Both the position numbers and the translations under genes were made by a program. Of a stretch of 64,000 nucleotides of DNA, positions 13,866-25,422 are shown piece after piece (position 1 is the first letter of the stretch; the number at the start of each line of letters is the position of its first letter). This DNA is from Linnemannia elongata (taxonomy: Eukaryota; Mortierellomycota; Mortierellomycetes; Mortierellales; Mortierellaceae). The stretch is from contig JAXBDG010000009.1 of NCBI GenBank assembly GCA_036320915.1, positions 248,001 through 312,000 on the forward strand, read 5' to 3'. The notes under the pieces are model-generated. The model was not told where the DNA came from and made no database searches. It was given only the letters and a program-made list of their open reading frames with translations.

Positions 13866-14178
13866 CAATTAGGGCGACCACGATATGGAAGGCCTGACAG
13901 AAGAACAAGAAATGCAACGCGCCATCCAAATGTCAATGTCCGACTCCAACACCACATCCCAAACCACCACCAACCCTGCAGGAGACTTTGACGAGGCGAT
14001 GCAGGACCCAGATTTCATGAACTCTGTCCTTGGCTCGCTCTCGGGCGTCGATACTAACGACCCTCGTATCCAGAATGTCCTTCAGGGCTTTTCTTCGTCT
14101 GCTAATTCTGCGGAAGAAGAGGCCAAGAAGAAGAGGGATGCTGAGGAGGCCAAGAAGAAGGAGGATGAAAGCAAGTAA
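12195..14178 (+). CDS. RPN10: 26S proteasome regulatory subunit Rpn10 (ubiquitin receptor)
   Basis: Seven exons (12195-12220, 12388-12414, 12533-12652, 12773-12884, 13012-13226, 13369-13702, 13873-14178) give 379 residues, like human PSMD4 at 377. Rpn10 sits in the 19S particle and binds ubiquitin chains. A VWA domain spans about residues 1-190 and starts MVLEA, with the DNSEWMRNGDY metal-site loop assembled across three exons. One UIM lies near 215-235 ([15 protein letters not shown]) and a second near 285-302 ([14 protein letters not shown]). The C-terminal block around [12 protein letters not shown] also matches animal PSMD4, so this is the two-UIM form rather than the one-UIM yeast form. 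The first two exons are only 26 and 27 nt. The last intron carries a poly(A) run. It converges with MetRS, 289 bp apart. Confidence 0.97.
13830..13863. repeat. Poly(A) run of 34 in the last RPN10 intron
   Basis: An uninterrupted run of A lies close upstream of the acceptor at 13871-13872. It is short simple sequence and probably varies in length. Confidence 0.9.
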
Positions 14179-14467
14179 AAAAAACCCCCCATTCTAGGGG
14201 AGGACCCGCACGCAGGTTGTTGCGCATGTTCATAGTCTCTTGTCAAGTGGGGACGACAAGTACATGAGTAGCAAAATGCATCTTGTCAATGAACGGCAAA
14301 AAAAGCACAAACCCATAAACGAAACTATTTTTTTTTTTCACATTTGGCTTTGCTTTGTTTTATGATTGAAAAATAAGGAAACGAGCACTTGTTTTTTTTT
14401 GAAATGAATACTATGGCTAAAATAAAAGAAGAGAACCACAGTATCGTAGAATCAGCAGGAAGACACC

Positions 14468-16347
14468 TTAAACGGCGAGCTTGGCAAAGAGATCGGTAAG
14501 ATCCTTCTTCAATCCCAAGAGCGCAGAAACCTCTGTCTGAACAGCAGCAGCATCGGCCTTGTTCGTTTTCAACTCCCTCACTTTGGCACCCTGCTCCTCA
14601 ATCTTCTTCTCCAACTCGACTACCTCAGCAGGCTTCTCGCCCTTGAAGACAGGAGCAGGAGCAGCCTTGGTAGGCTTCTTCTTCTTCTTCTTCTCATCGG
14701 CAGCAGGCTCGGAGCTGTTACCACCATACTTGGCCCTCCAGATATCCTCCTGCTTCTCGTCGATGCGCTTGAAGAGGTACTCGGCCTTGTTGATCACATG
14801 TCCGGGAAGGATGGAATCGACAGTGAAGGAGTCGGGCAAGAGACGAACGGGGGCGTTCAACTGGCGAGCGATGGATTCCGAGGTCGAGGGCATGAAGGGG
14901 AACAAGATCGCGGACAAGAGGTAGATCAAGTTCAAGGCAGTGACGACGACACGATCACAACGAGCGCGGTGGTCCGCGAAAAGGGTGTTATCAATCTTGT
15001 TCTCCTGGAGGTAGACGTTTCCAAGAGCAGAGATCTCCATAGCCAATCTCAAGCCCTCACGGATCTTGACATCATCCAAAGCCTCAACATAAAGCCTCAA
15101 CCTCTCATTGACCTCCCGGACAAGCTTCTCATCCGACTCGGTAGCAGGGGCGGCGGCAGCGTCGAGGGTAGGAACGTGTGAGTCATACTTGGCGTTGACG
15201 AATTTGATGACACGGTTGACAAAGTTCCCAAGGTTGGCGAGGAGCTCGTTGTTGTTGCGGGCAATGAAATCCTTCCAGAGGTACTGCGAGTCGTTGGTCT
15301 CGGGACGGTTCGAGAGGAGGTAGTAGCGCCAGACTGAGGGGGGCACGCCGGTCTCTTGGACGTTGTTGCCGAAAATGCCGACACCGCGCGACTTTGAGAA
15401 CTTGCCTGTCTCATACTGCAAATACTCTATTTCATCATCAGTTAAAGAAAGACAAATATTGTCAGTTCATGATCGATATGTTCCTCGCTTAATAAAATAC
15501 ACGGCGATCGAGTAAAAACTACAAACAGCTCCAAACTTACCGGTAGTGCTAAGGGTGTTGAGAAGGGTCCACTTCTCGCCAGTACCAATCAAGGAACTGG
15601 GGAAGATAACAGTATGGAAGGGAACGTTATCCTTGCCCATGAACTGGTACAACTTGACATCCTCAGGGTTCTTCCACCACTTCTCCCAATCCTTGGTATA
15701 AGTAGCCGTGATCGAAGGGTAACCGATGGGAGCATCAAACCAGACATAAAACACCTTGCCCTCCCAACCAGGCAAGGGGACAGGGGTACCCCACTTCAAG
15801 TCACGGGTAATGCAACGCAACCTGAGCCCCTCCTTGAACCAGGACTGAGTGATAACTTTTCCGTTGTTGGACCAGGAGCCCTCGACCGAGGCCTTCTCGT
15901 ACCAAGTCTCACACTCGGGCTGGAGCTTGCCCAGGTCGAGGAAGAGATGTTTTGACTCCTTCTGGACGGGGCGGTTTCCGTCCAGTTTGCAGCGGGGGTT
16001 GACAAGATCTGTAGCGTTCAAGAGGGAGCCGCACTGGTCGCACTGATCTCCACGGGCATCCTATTTTATTTTTTTTTGTGAGGAAGGGTAGGTAAGAAGG
16101 AATGGCGCAATGTAGTGGAGGGTAAGCTGCTGTTGTGTATGGACGCGTAATTTTCTCACACATGACCTGCATTGTTGTACACGGTTCGATTTCATGCAAT
16201 TTTGCTTGTGCAGCAAAGGGCGATGAAAACAAAAGCAGCACGGAAGAAAGGACTTACGTCGTAGTTGCACTTGGGGCATGTTCCCTCAACGAAACGGTCA
16301 GCGAGGTATCTAAAACACAAGATTCAATCAAAGCAACAACTGTCAGT

Positions 16348-16395
<48 letters not shown>

Positions 16396-17247
16396 ATCTT
16401 CCTTTGTCCACTCCTCACCAACAACCCAAGGTCCTTAACAACCCAAAACAAAAGACACCCAAATGCATACCTGTCACACTGACTGCAGTAAAGCTGGAGC
16501 ATAGAATCTTCGACCAAAAGATCACGCTCATACAACCTCATAAAGATATCCTGAGCAATCTTGGTCTGTTCTTCAGTCGTGGTGCGTCCAAACTTGTCGA
16601 AATCAATCTCCATCCATTCGTAGCACTGCTTGTGGATCGGGTGGTACTTGTCACAGAGCTCCTGGCATGTCACTCCATCGGCCAAGGCCTTTGTCTCGGT
16701 GGCGGTTCCGTATTCGTCAGTTCCGCAGATATACAAGGCATTGATGTTGCGGACGCGCTGGTACCTGTTGGTTGGTTTCATAAATGAATTCAATCGAGGA
16801 ATGATTAGTGATATGTAACAAAAAGGGTATTGGTTGGCTCCTGTTGATGCGAATGACAAAGCAACACAAAGAACAGGCAAAGAGGAATCGAAAGCAAAAG
16901 CTACCTGGCGTAAACATCAGCAGAGAGGGTGGATCCGATAATGTTTCCCAAGTGAGGCACGTTGTTGACATAGGGCAAGGCCGAGGTGATCAACACATTG
17001 CGCTCGCCGGGGATAGGCACCCTGGGAAAAACAGTAAAAGAAAGAGAGCACAAGCTTGTTAGTATGAGGTTCTTCAACATGCCAATGAAAACTATCGCCT
17101 CAATTGTGCGGATAGGCTCTTAGTTTATGTTGCTCCTGGTATTGGCTGTGGTACAACAAAAAGAGAGAGCAAAGAATTGGAGGCTTACTTGTTGGGGTTC
17201 TTGGGTGGCATGGCGATGCCAGCCTTGATGGTTGCGGGGGTCGACAT
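14468..17247 (-). CDS. MES1: Cytosolic methionyl-tRNA synthetase with C-terminal WHEP domain
   Basis: Six exons (17247 to about 17189, 17021-16905, 16764-16471, 16309-16258, 16060-15541, 15426-14468) give about 666 residues. The enzyme charges tRNA-Met. The class I HIGH motif is PHLGN in exon 2 and the KMSKS loop is KFSKSRG in the last exon. Two CxxC knuckles (CSQC, CPKC) and CDQC mark the zinc-binding connective insert. After the anticodon-binding helices a lysine-rich linker leads to a helical hairpin containing [19 protein letters not shown], a typical WHEP domain as in animal MetRS. Yeast Mes1 instead has an N-terminal GST-like domain and no WHEP; here the N-terminus before the Rossmann core is only about 25 residues. 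One intron carries a poly(A) run of 46. The exact 3' end of the first exon is uncertain by one base. Confidence 0.95.
16349..16394. repeat. Poly(A) run of 46 inside a MetRS intron
   Basis: A long homopolymer lies in the intron between exons 16764-16471 and 16309-16258. On the coding strand it is poly(T). Confidence 0.9.
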
Positions 17248-17754
17248 GACTGTGAGTGTTGTTGTTTTTTTTTGTTGTGGTGGTGGTGGTTGTTTGTGTT
17301 GTTGTTCGTCGGTTATTCCTTGTTTTTGTTAATGATTGTTGTTGTTCAATGAGTCCTCTGAAGATCCTATTGCGCGCAGAGGGTGTGAAGAGTGTGTCGA
17401 CGAAATGAAGTAACGAAAGAAAGCGAAAGAAGAAGAAAAAGAAGATCTGTTGGACCAGGAACGAAGGCGTGCTTTATGTACCTCTTTGTTTGTGTTCGCT
17501 GCCCGCGAACTGTATTTCAAAAACACAAGTGGTCCAATCAGAGGTTAGCCACACGTGACCATTTCTGTGCAGCAAATCGACTCATGCTGACAGATCGTCG
17601 ATCGTTCTTCTCCTCTTCTTCCCCTCTTTTACGCTTTGGTCAGTTCACTTTGGTGGAAAGAGGCACCATTGGAAATAAAAGGCGCAGGCAATGCAACATT
17701 CCATGGGTATATTGATATACAAGCAATAGAGACTACCGCAGCTTAAGATATCTC
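17248..17754. other. MetRS upstream region and 3' flank of the UVR-like gene
   Basis: T/G-rich simple sequence sits next to the MetRS start, followed by an A/G-rich stretch near 17405-17445. A CACGTG E-box-like site occurs near 17552. No coding sequence is evident. Confidence 0.45.
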
Positions 17755-20700
17755 CTACAACGCTTCTAACCGTTCCTGAAGTTCGGCTAAAAGAAAACAC
17801 AAAATAACAAACAATTAAACGTCAATAATGTGGAGAAGCGAACAGTCATGATAGACACACCACCTTGTCATACTTTCGCTCTCACTTCATAAAAACGAGG
17901 ATAAACTCACCTGCATTAGCATAGTCCTCTTCTGCAACAGCAGCCTGGATATCTCGCTCCAATGCTGCTCTCTGCTCCTCCTTGTCAACGACAAAACTAT
18001 CCCCACCCGCAGTTGGTGTAATTGTCGTCCCTGCTGCTGTCGCTAGCACTGCCGCAGCTGCACTGCCATCCACCACCGCGTGAGGCACCGTAGTCTCGCG
18101 TCCATATCGAATCCGTGAAACTTCCAGCACACTCTCGATTTCAGACTGCAACTCCTCCAGCAACTTCCCTGCTGCAGTGTTCTTACTACTTCCTTCTTCC
18201 TCCTTGGCATCAGCAGTAGATTTGTCAGCAGTCGTGGCAGTGGTTGTGGCAGAGGTTGTGGAAGAACCATTAGACATTGGCTTCCTTGAACAGGAAGACA
18301 AAATTCGAGCCAGCGTCTCAGTAGTAACCGCCTGGATCTCCTTGAATAGATCCAATTGCTCCTGTTTCTGGCTGGCCTTCAGGGCGTCGTACTCCTTTTG
18401 CAATCCAGCCAGATCCTTCTGCGCCGATCCATTTGTTATCTCGCCTGTTCGCTTTTCAAGCTCTTCTCGTTGCTGAGCCATCGTCTCGCGGAGTTTAGCA
18501 AGCTCTCCCGAGTAGTGTGACGCCTGCTTAAAATCTCGACGTTGAACAGCCAATACCTTGAGAGATTCACACTGGCCAACGCGCTTCTCCAACCCTTCCA
18601 TGCTTTCCTCAAGCTCAACAACAACCTTCTGATCCCCTGCAACCTTGTCTGTCAGCTTTTTGATCCTTCCTTCCAATTTCACCAGATCCTGCGTCCACCG
18701 AATCGAGCGCATACTCCATCCGGCCTCCTTTTCCCTGAACCCTTCCTCCTCCACCCGCAACTTCTGAATAATCGCCAACTCATCCCCAAACATCTTGCGG
18801 ACAGTCTCCAAATGCTCCTGCTGAGCAACAATCGCCTGGACATCACTCTGGATCTTGCCCAGGGCACCTTCGACATTCTCAACCGCGATCTGGAGCTGTG
18901 CCTCTTGACGGTCGAGACGCTGACTCCGTTTCTGGAGATCGGAGATTCGATGGTCCAACTTTTGTTTGTCCTGCATGACTTCCTTGGACTTTTCGCTGAA
19001 TTGCTCCTCAGTAGTGCGAATCCGCTGCTGAACTGTCGCAATCTCAAGAGCCCACTCCTTGTCCTTCTGGTTCAGATACTCCAACTGCCTTGTCAATTCT
19101 TCTATTTCAGACTATCGTTGGGCAGTTACATATGTAACATGGTAGCGATTAGTACAATGGAAAAACAGTATCAGATAAACACACAAAAGAGTCAACAAAA
19201 TCGGAGTATGGTACGTACCCTATTAGCTTTACGCTTCTCCTTCAAATCATTCAGTTCATCCTGATCGATCCTCGTCTCCTCATCAATCCGCTCCTTCAGT
19301 TCACTCTGGTTCTTGCCCAAAAAGTCCTGCTCGAGCGCAACGTCACTCCGAACCTTCTCAATCTCATCCCTCTCTCCTTGAAGGACAGCAACCTCGCTCT
19401 CCCGTCGTTGGTTCAATTCTGCCACAAACTGCTCCCTCTCAGCCTCGCGCTTCAGCCGTAAATCGTCCATCTCTCGCAAGACCATAGGGTGGAACTCACA
19501 AATCTTTCTTCCCAGCTCATCTTGTCGCTTCTTGCACTCCCACAACGATCGGTCCGTATCAGCGTAGATTCCCTCCAGTTGTGAGATACGTTCCTGAACT
19601 TGACCTATCGCTGTTGTGGCAGCGTCCGCTTCATCGAACCGCTCTGCCTTGACTGCCTCTGCCTGTCGTTGCTCACTGCTGTTCCTCCGACTGTAGAGCG
19701 ACAAAAGTTCCTTGCAGAGCTCAATCTTGCGTGTCGAAAGTTGGCTTTGTCGTTGCATTTGCTGCTGTAATTCCAGCTCGTGCGTCGATAAGGACTGCGT
19801 AGCCGCGCTAGTGTTTTGGCTGGCGACGTGCTTCCGACGCGATTGCTTTTGGGTGAGCTGCTGTTGTTGAAGGGATGTGCCCTTGGTTTCTGGAGAGAGT
19901 CCATAGGTCGAATGGCGGGGTGTATGATGGTGATGGTGATGGTGATGGCTCTCCATCCTGGATCGGTCCTGGGGAGTCGCAGTGTTCGACGATTTCTTCC
20001 TCTCCAAAAACATACTCGACGATCCGTCAGCGTCTCTGCCTGAAAAGTATTCGCTCTCGTTCCCCGAACGGAGGAACATGCTTCGGAATAAAGAAGGTGA
20101 TCCTGTTACTGAAGATGCTGTAGATGACGACCTCGATGACGTTTGCTGTTGATTATTGCGGTGAGTGGTGTGATGGCGATGGTGGTGGTGATGTTCTTGG
20201 TGCTGCATAAAAGATGGCTGAGAAGAGTCCTCCAAGAACTCCAACAAACTGCTCTGAGAACCTGTCAACGACCCAGGAGTTCTGTCGCCCCTACTATTTC
20301 CATTGGCCGGTGTCGCTGAAGAAGGCGTCGACGACAAGGCCGGAATCATGATCGAGTTCTTGAGGGACGTCAAACCAGACACCAGACCCCTTCCTGTTCC
20401 TGAAAGGGTTGACAGCCCAAAACTCGAGGCACCAGTCTGAGAGATCTTGTTCTGCGTTGGTGACGACTGTCCAGAGCTGGGTGTCGATGGTATGGTCACA
20501 GCCGCTGTTGTCGAGGGCGAATCGTACGATTGCGGACTGAACACGGGTTCTGTAATGTCTTTGGTGGGTGTGAGTGCTCCTGTGTCTGATGACGCGTCTT
20601 TTGTCGAAACCAACTCCTTGATTGCCTCTTCCTCAGGGACGACTGGCTCCGCTGCTGTAGCTTTCTGGGACTTTGGTCCCCACCGTCGTTTCTTGGGCTC

Positions 20701-21618
20701 TGCTGCAGGTGTAGTGATAGTGATCACTTCTAGACTGGGCTCGACTGAGGCCGATTCTGTGAATGATGGAGGTGGTAGTGATTGAGAATCTGACAGAGAC
20801 GGTTGACTCGATGGCACCGCGAATGCTACTCAGTGATCGAAAAAGATGTAAATGCATAAACACGTTCGTATCAGCAACGGTCCGACAAGTCGCCCATACT
20901 CCAACTCGTATTGCAGCCAACGAGCCTGAGCAACTTCAGTTTTACCTCCTACATCGGCAATAGCATCCATACTAAATCGCTTACTAGCACTAAGCCGATC
21001 CGTAGCCGCAAACTGACCCACAGGCTCTTTCCAAGGCAACGGAGGTGTCACGTCGTCGTCCAGGATAAGACTAGAGGTAGGCCTAGAATTCGTGACGCTA
21101 CTCCGACGATGTATCCCTCCAATGCTGCTGCCTCCATCGGTTTCGTCCGGGTGGTGGTCTTTGATCGTATCGTTGTCCCACAATCCGGCAACATTATTCA
21201 TGAACAGTGGTGCTGCCCCTCGACTGCTGCTGCTGTGGGGCTCATCTATATCAGAAATAGAAAGTGACGCGCGGTCGGAATATCAATAGGGGTGCTTCAA
21301 AAAGTGCAACACCAGTTGAAGCTCTATGGTGAAAGCATGGCGACATGCAGTGTATGGCGTCATACTGTGAATGGGAGACCCGGGGACAGAAGCCTGCCTT
21401 CGCTGAGAGACAGCGTGTTTGGGCGACGCATATAGGGAATGGACCATACTCCTGTTGCCATTGCGTCGGTTGCTGGCCCTCAAAGTGTCGCTGCTGTCTT
21501 GCTGCAGGAGTTGAGTGTGCTCCTTGCTGCCGTCGTCGTCATGGTCGTCTTCGAGGTGGTTGTCGTCATCGAATTGGTGGTCGGACCCCAGACGAACGCC
21601 ATTGAAAGAGTTACTCAT
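17755..21618 (-). CDS. Coiled-coil protein with UVR-like motifs, function unknown
   Basis: Five exons (21618-21366, 21245-20946, 20825-19219, 19111-17911, 17786-17755) give 1130 residues. The N-terminal half is low complexity, Ser/Thr/Pro-rich with His runs, and looks disordered. From about residue 500 the protein is almost continuously helical with heptad character. The C-terminus contains a UVR-type motif around EEDYANAAELQERLEAL, and two similar motifs occur near 567-592 (KAERFDEADAA) and 915-935 (QRRDFKQASHYSGELAKL). UVR motifs mediate helical-hairpin protein contacts, for example in UvrB/UvrC and Clp adaptors, but they do not give a function here. The exon 2 end is uncertain: a later donor at 20861 would leave a 36-nt intron, so the GTAAAA donor at 20945 is preferred. 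Confidence 0.75.
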
Positions 21619-22008
21619 GCCTTTTTAAAGTGTGCTGTGTGGTCTGAGTTGAAAAGGGGAGTCGGTGAATAGGATAGTCAATGCTGGTGGTGGGCGAAGG
21701 AGTATGAAGAGAAAGACGTGAAGTGAGTCGCTTTCTTCGCCTGCAAAAGAAAGAAAAAAATGCATGGTCAGCAGTAGGGTTCCTCGCGGTCGTCACGTGG
21801 AATATCAGCGCGTCAAACTTCATAAGGGAGGAGTAGTTTCTTTTTTTCATTGGGAAGCAGGCTCTAATGGGAGTGGAGGGAGGAATAGGACATGGTCGTG
21901 GTGGTGGATAGGGGAAAATGCTGGGGGTGGGGGAACTAAACTAATGGACAAAGGGTAAGGGTAAAAAACGTTAAAGGTAATAAATAAAGATGCTTCAAGA
22001 CAGAAGAT
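21619..22008. other. Intergenic between two minus-strand genes
   Basis: It holds the upstream region of the UVR-like gene and the 3' flank of the PH-domain gene. It is G-rich near 21865-21945. No ORF is supported. Confidence 0.4.
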
Positions 22009-25000
22009 CTAGACGGGAAAGGCCTCACTAGGAAAGATGTACTCGACAACCGTCCGCTCCTTGGTTGCATAGTACTCTGGCCGCACTCCCAAACTGGTCG
22101 TCGGCGTCGTCGCAGTGCTATCTTGATCAATATCCTGCTCCGTTGATTGCTTCACTGCCTCCAGCTCTTCAAACGGCAAACTTGTTCCAAACTCGCTCTC
22201 TTCCTCATCTTCATCCTCCTCTTCTTCATCCTCCTCTTCTTCCTCTTCCTCGAGAATCGCACCGAAACCTGTTCCAGTAGTCGCCGTGGATGTCGTAGAG
22301 GCGCTTGCCTGGTGAGCACCGCTGATCCGCTTTCCCTTCTTGTTACTACTGCCTTCGCTGGGCTCGTTGGGCTTTGAGGGCAATGCGGTTGTTGGAGGTG
22401 CAGGAAGGACAGTCTGCAACGGCACAACCTGAACTGAATGTCGGTGATGGTGGTTATTTTGGTTGCCGCCGCTACTGCTGCTACCGCCTGCAGTCCTGAC
22501 AATCGAGTCCCGGTTAGAACCTCCCGACAACGACCCCGTGCCATTCAAAGGTCGCCGTGCAACTCCCCCTCCCAACGACGGAACCTGCTGTCCCACCACC
22601 GACGACAAAGGCCGAAGAGCATTACTGGATCCCGAGGAACGCTGCTTGAGAGATCGAGAAGACGAAGATGAAGTGGAGCTGGTCGGATGGGCGGGTGCCT
22701 CCCGAGTTGGTGGATCGGGCAAAACATACATGGATTGAAGGGGCAATGACATCTGCCGAAGATGGCGATGGCCACCACTCTCAGATCCTGATCCAGGGCT
22801 TGTGGGAGAAGAAACCTGGCTTGGTGTAATAACAGCGCTGAGTCGTGGGGAAGGGGTTGATGCCTTACGAGCCAAATGGACCTCATTTAATTTCGACACC
22901 AAAACAGCAGCCTCCTGAGATGCAGATCTGGCTCGTGCCTTGGACCGATTGGGGATCGTCAGGTCGGGTTCATGATGGCGAGGAACGCTCGAAGCACGGC
23001 GAGATGGCTCTCGGTCTGTTGACTGCGATTGTGATGTTGTCGCAGATGATTGGGACGAGGTCGAGGTGATCGATGGAGTGGGTTCCTTGCTAGGAGAGCT
23101 CGAGTTCGACCTGGGTGGTTGTGGCAGAGGAAGAGTAGGAGCAGAGGCCAAAGAAGGTGTCGGAGACAATGGACGACTAGAATGGACCCAATCCGTGGAC
23201 AATTTTGAGTGTAGTTGAATTCCTGTTGTTGCAGATGGCATTGACGGCCTCATAATGCTTGTCCTGGACGAGCTTCGCTGGATGCGCTCCTGAAGAGATC
23301 CTGTACCAGTAGAGATTCCCGAGTAGTTGGACGAGAGGTTGATCATGCTCTGGCGGTTTGTAGGCAGATCCCGTTGGTGACGAATACTGGTGATACGGGA
23401 GAGCGATCCTGGATACATTTGCTGGTGGTTGCCTCCGACTGAATCTGGTGTTGCAGGCAGGCCGGATGTCGGGGGGTTGGAGCTCAGAGGACTAGTAGCA
23501 GAGTGTTGAGATGAAAGACCGGCCGTAATAATCTGAGGCGGAGGGAGGGTCGAATGCCGGATCGAGACACTAACAGGTCGGTGGATACTCCGTGGTGGAG
23601 GCGAGATGACCAAAGAGCTCCTTGGACTTGTCCTGGTCATACTGGGACTCAAGGGTCGAGAAGAAACAGGGCTCATAGGACGAGAGGGACTGCCCATAAG
23701 CCGTTGAGAGCTCCGATGAGGAACAGACGCCATGGCTTCAGAACGTTCGGCCATGCTTGACATCCTGTGGCTGTTGCTAGCTGAGGACATGCTGGACATT
23801 GTCGATACGGTCGAATCTCGTTTGCTCCTGGGAAGTGTCGCACTGCCACAGCTAGGGCCTTCGTATTTCGCTGGTATTGACCAAGAAGACGATGGTGCCT
23901 CCTTTTGTGCCTCTGCCAATGCCTCCGCACGAGCCATGACAGATCCAAAGCTAGCATAGTCCGTAGCAGGCTGACCAGCTGACAGAGAACTGTTTCGTCT
24001 TCTCCTGGGTTCTGGGACGGGCATAGGATCTGAGGAAGGTGGATGCCCATGAGTTTGTCCATGTGGGTGAGCCTGCAACGCTCCCTGATTTCTTTGGTGC
24101 AGATGCTGCGGTACCGATCCTGGCGTAGGTGTTGAGGGCTTCGGCGTAATGGGTCGAGGCGGCGGGCTGAGACTTTTAGCCTGTCCGTGGTAAGAGTCTA
24201 AGCTGCCTTGCACAGAGTAAAACGATCCAGTCGAAGGAGATGCAACGTGACGTGTGGATCCTGAAAGCGATCGAGTATGTCCATCCATGGTCTCGTACTG
24301 GCTGGGGATACCTGGAACGTGAGGCAAGCCTCGAAGAACGGAGACGGAAGTCATGTCGGAGATCTCGGAGACCTCGGAGTATATGGTGGGAGGGCGCGAG
24401 TCGATCTGGAGGGTGCGCACACGCTGGACGGTCCCCTTGAGTTCGCGCAGCCAGCCAGACATTTCAGTGGCAGTGTCGGCGAGCACGTACCAGTTCTTCT
24501 CCCCTGGACAGCTGATTTGGAGACAGAACCGTTTTCCTGCAAACATGTCGGTGACACAGATAATGGTGTCAGGACAGAGCGTAATCGACTCGAGCAGTGG
24601 GTGCTGTGGATCCGAGGACTTGAAACAATGAAGCGACTTTTGGCTGAGGATAAAGTAGCGTCGTTTCCACTGCTTGCGGGAGAAGAACGTCCTGGACGAG
24701 AACTTCGTCAGATATCCCGCATACGTCGAATTGCGCTCCAAGTGTCGGACTCGTAACTGGGTGGTGGGTGGCAGGTTGAGGGCAGCGTGAGCGCTGTTGA
24801 TGTTGTTGTTGTTGTTGCTATTGGTGGTATGGCCGTAGGGGTGATTTCCATCGTGTGGGTAGGGGACAGTGCTGCTGCTCTTGTCGGAGGAAGAAAGAAA
24901 AGAAAAACTCGAGAGCGCTAAAGAGCTTCCGTTGCCTTTAAAACTGCCATTGTGGTTGTGATTGATACCGCTGCTGCCGAGGGGAGAGGGCATTGCGCTG

Positions 25001-25422
25001 GGTTTACTAAGCTGACGTGGCCGTGAGCGGAAACTGGCGGTAGAGGAAGTCTCGTCGTCGGTGGTGGTCATGGGCGTTAGCGAAGGGCTGGGATTGAAGG
25101 TGTATGGCCTGTTGCCGTTGTTGTTATCAGTATCGAACCGATGCTGGTACAGAAGAGCAGGCGAAGGGAAAACTGAGGTAGGGTTAGGGGCCGTTGGGGT
25201 CGTGCTGTTGCTATTGATGTTGTGGTTGTTATCGTTGTTGCAACGGAGATGGTTGCTGCTGCCGTTATTGTTCTTGAGGAAATTAAAAGAGTCGAGCCTA
25301 CTTGTGCTGCTGTTGATGTTGCTGTTGCTGTTGCTGTTGCTGTTGATGTTATGAGTATTGTTGTTGAGGCGGAGGTCAGACTGGCTCGAGTTATTGGAGG
25401 GGTTGAGGGTGGCGATGGGCAT
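22009..25422 (-). CDS. PH-domain protein with disordered Ser/Asn-rich flanks
   Basis: A single uninterrupted frame encodes 1137 residues from an ATG at 25422. A pleckstrin-homology domain spans about residues 234-333: it starts YAGYLTKF, has basic strand residues KQWKRRYFIL expected for phosphoinositide contact, and ends with the conserved tryptophan helix MSGWLREL. The first 230 residues are Asn/Ser-rich with Asn-Ser runs. The 700 residues after the domain are Ser/Pro-rich and look disordered with many possible phosphosites. Near residues 1060-1080 lies an acidic run of Glu/Asp. PH domains recruit proteins to membranes, so a signalling or polarity scaffold is plausible, but no catalytic domain is seen. 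It is the only long gene here without introns, although a gene of this length would be expected to carry several. Confidence 0.85.
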   Translation of the reverse strand: MPIATLNPSNNSSQSDLRLNNNTHNINSNSNSNSNINSSTSRLDSFNFLKNNNGSSNHLRCNNDNNHNINSNSTTPTAPNPTSVFPSPALLYQHRFDTDNNNGNRPYTFNPSPSLTPMTTTDDETSSTASFRSRPRQLSKPSAMPSPLGSSGINHNHNGSFKGNGSSLALSSFSFLSSSDKSSSTVPYPHDGNHPYGHTTNSNNNNNINSAHAALNLPPTTQLRVRHLERNSTYAGYLTKFSSRTFFSRKQWKRRYFILSQKSLHCFKSSDPQHPLLESITLCPDTIICVTDMFAGKRFCLQISCPGEKNWYVLADTATEMSGWLRELKGTVQRVRTLQIDSRPPTIYSEVSEISDMTSVSVLRGLPHVPGIPSQYETMDGHTRSLSGSTRHVASPSTGSFYSVQGSLDSYHGQAKSLSPPPRPITPKPSTPTPGSVPQHLHQRNQGALQAHPHGQTHGHPPSSDPMPVPEPRRRRNSSLSAGQPATDYASFGSVMARAEALAEAQKEAPSSSWSIPAKYEGPSCGSATLPRSKRDSTVSTMSSMSSASNSHRMSSMAERSEAMASVPHRSSQRLMGSPSRPMSPVSSRPLSPSMTRTSPRSSLVISPPPRSIHRPVSVSIRHSTLPPPQIITAGLSSQHSATSPLSSNPPTSGLPATPDSVGGNHQQMYPGSLSRITSIRHQRDLPTNRQSMINLSSNYSGISTGTGSLQERIQRSSSRTSIMRPSMPSATTGIQLHSKLSTDWVHSSRPLSPTPSLASAPTLPLPQPPRSNSSSPSKEPTPSITSTSSQSSATTSQSQSTDREPSRRASSVPRHHEPDLTIPNRSKARARSASQEAAVLVSKLNEVHLARKASTPSPRLSAVITPSQVSSPTSPGSGSESGGHRHLRQMSLPLQSMYVLPDPPTREAPAHPTSSTSSSSSRSLKQRSSGSSNALRPLSSVVGQQVPSLGGGVARRPLNGTGSLSGGSNRDSIVRTAGGSSSSGGNQNNHHHRHSVQVVPLQTVLPAPPTTALPSKPNEPSEGSSNKKGKRISGAHQASASTTSTATTGTGFGAILEEEEEEEDEEEEDEDEEESEFGTSLPFEELEAVKQSTEQDIDQDSTATTPTTSLGVRPEYYATKERTVVEYIFPSEAFPV

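Noticed and set aside
20861..20862. Donor GTTTAT as end of exon 2 of the UVR-like gene
   Set aside because: Phase fits, but it would leave a 36-nt intron, shorter than any other in the window; the GTAAAA donor at 20945 gives 120 nt.
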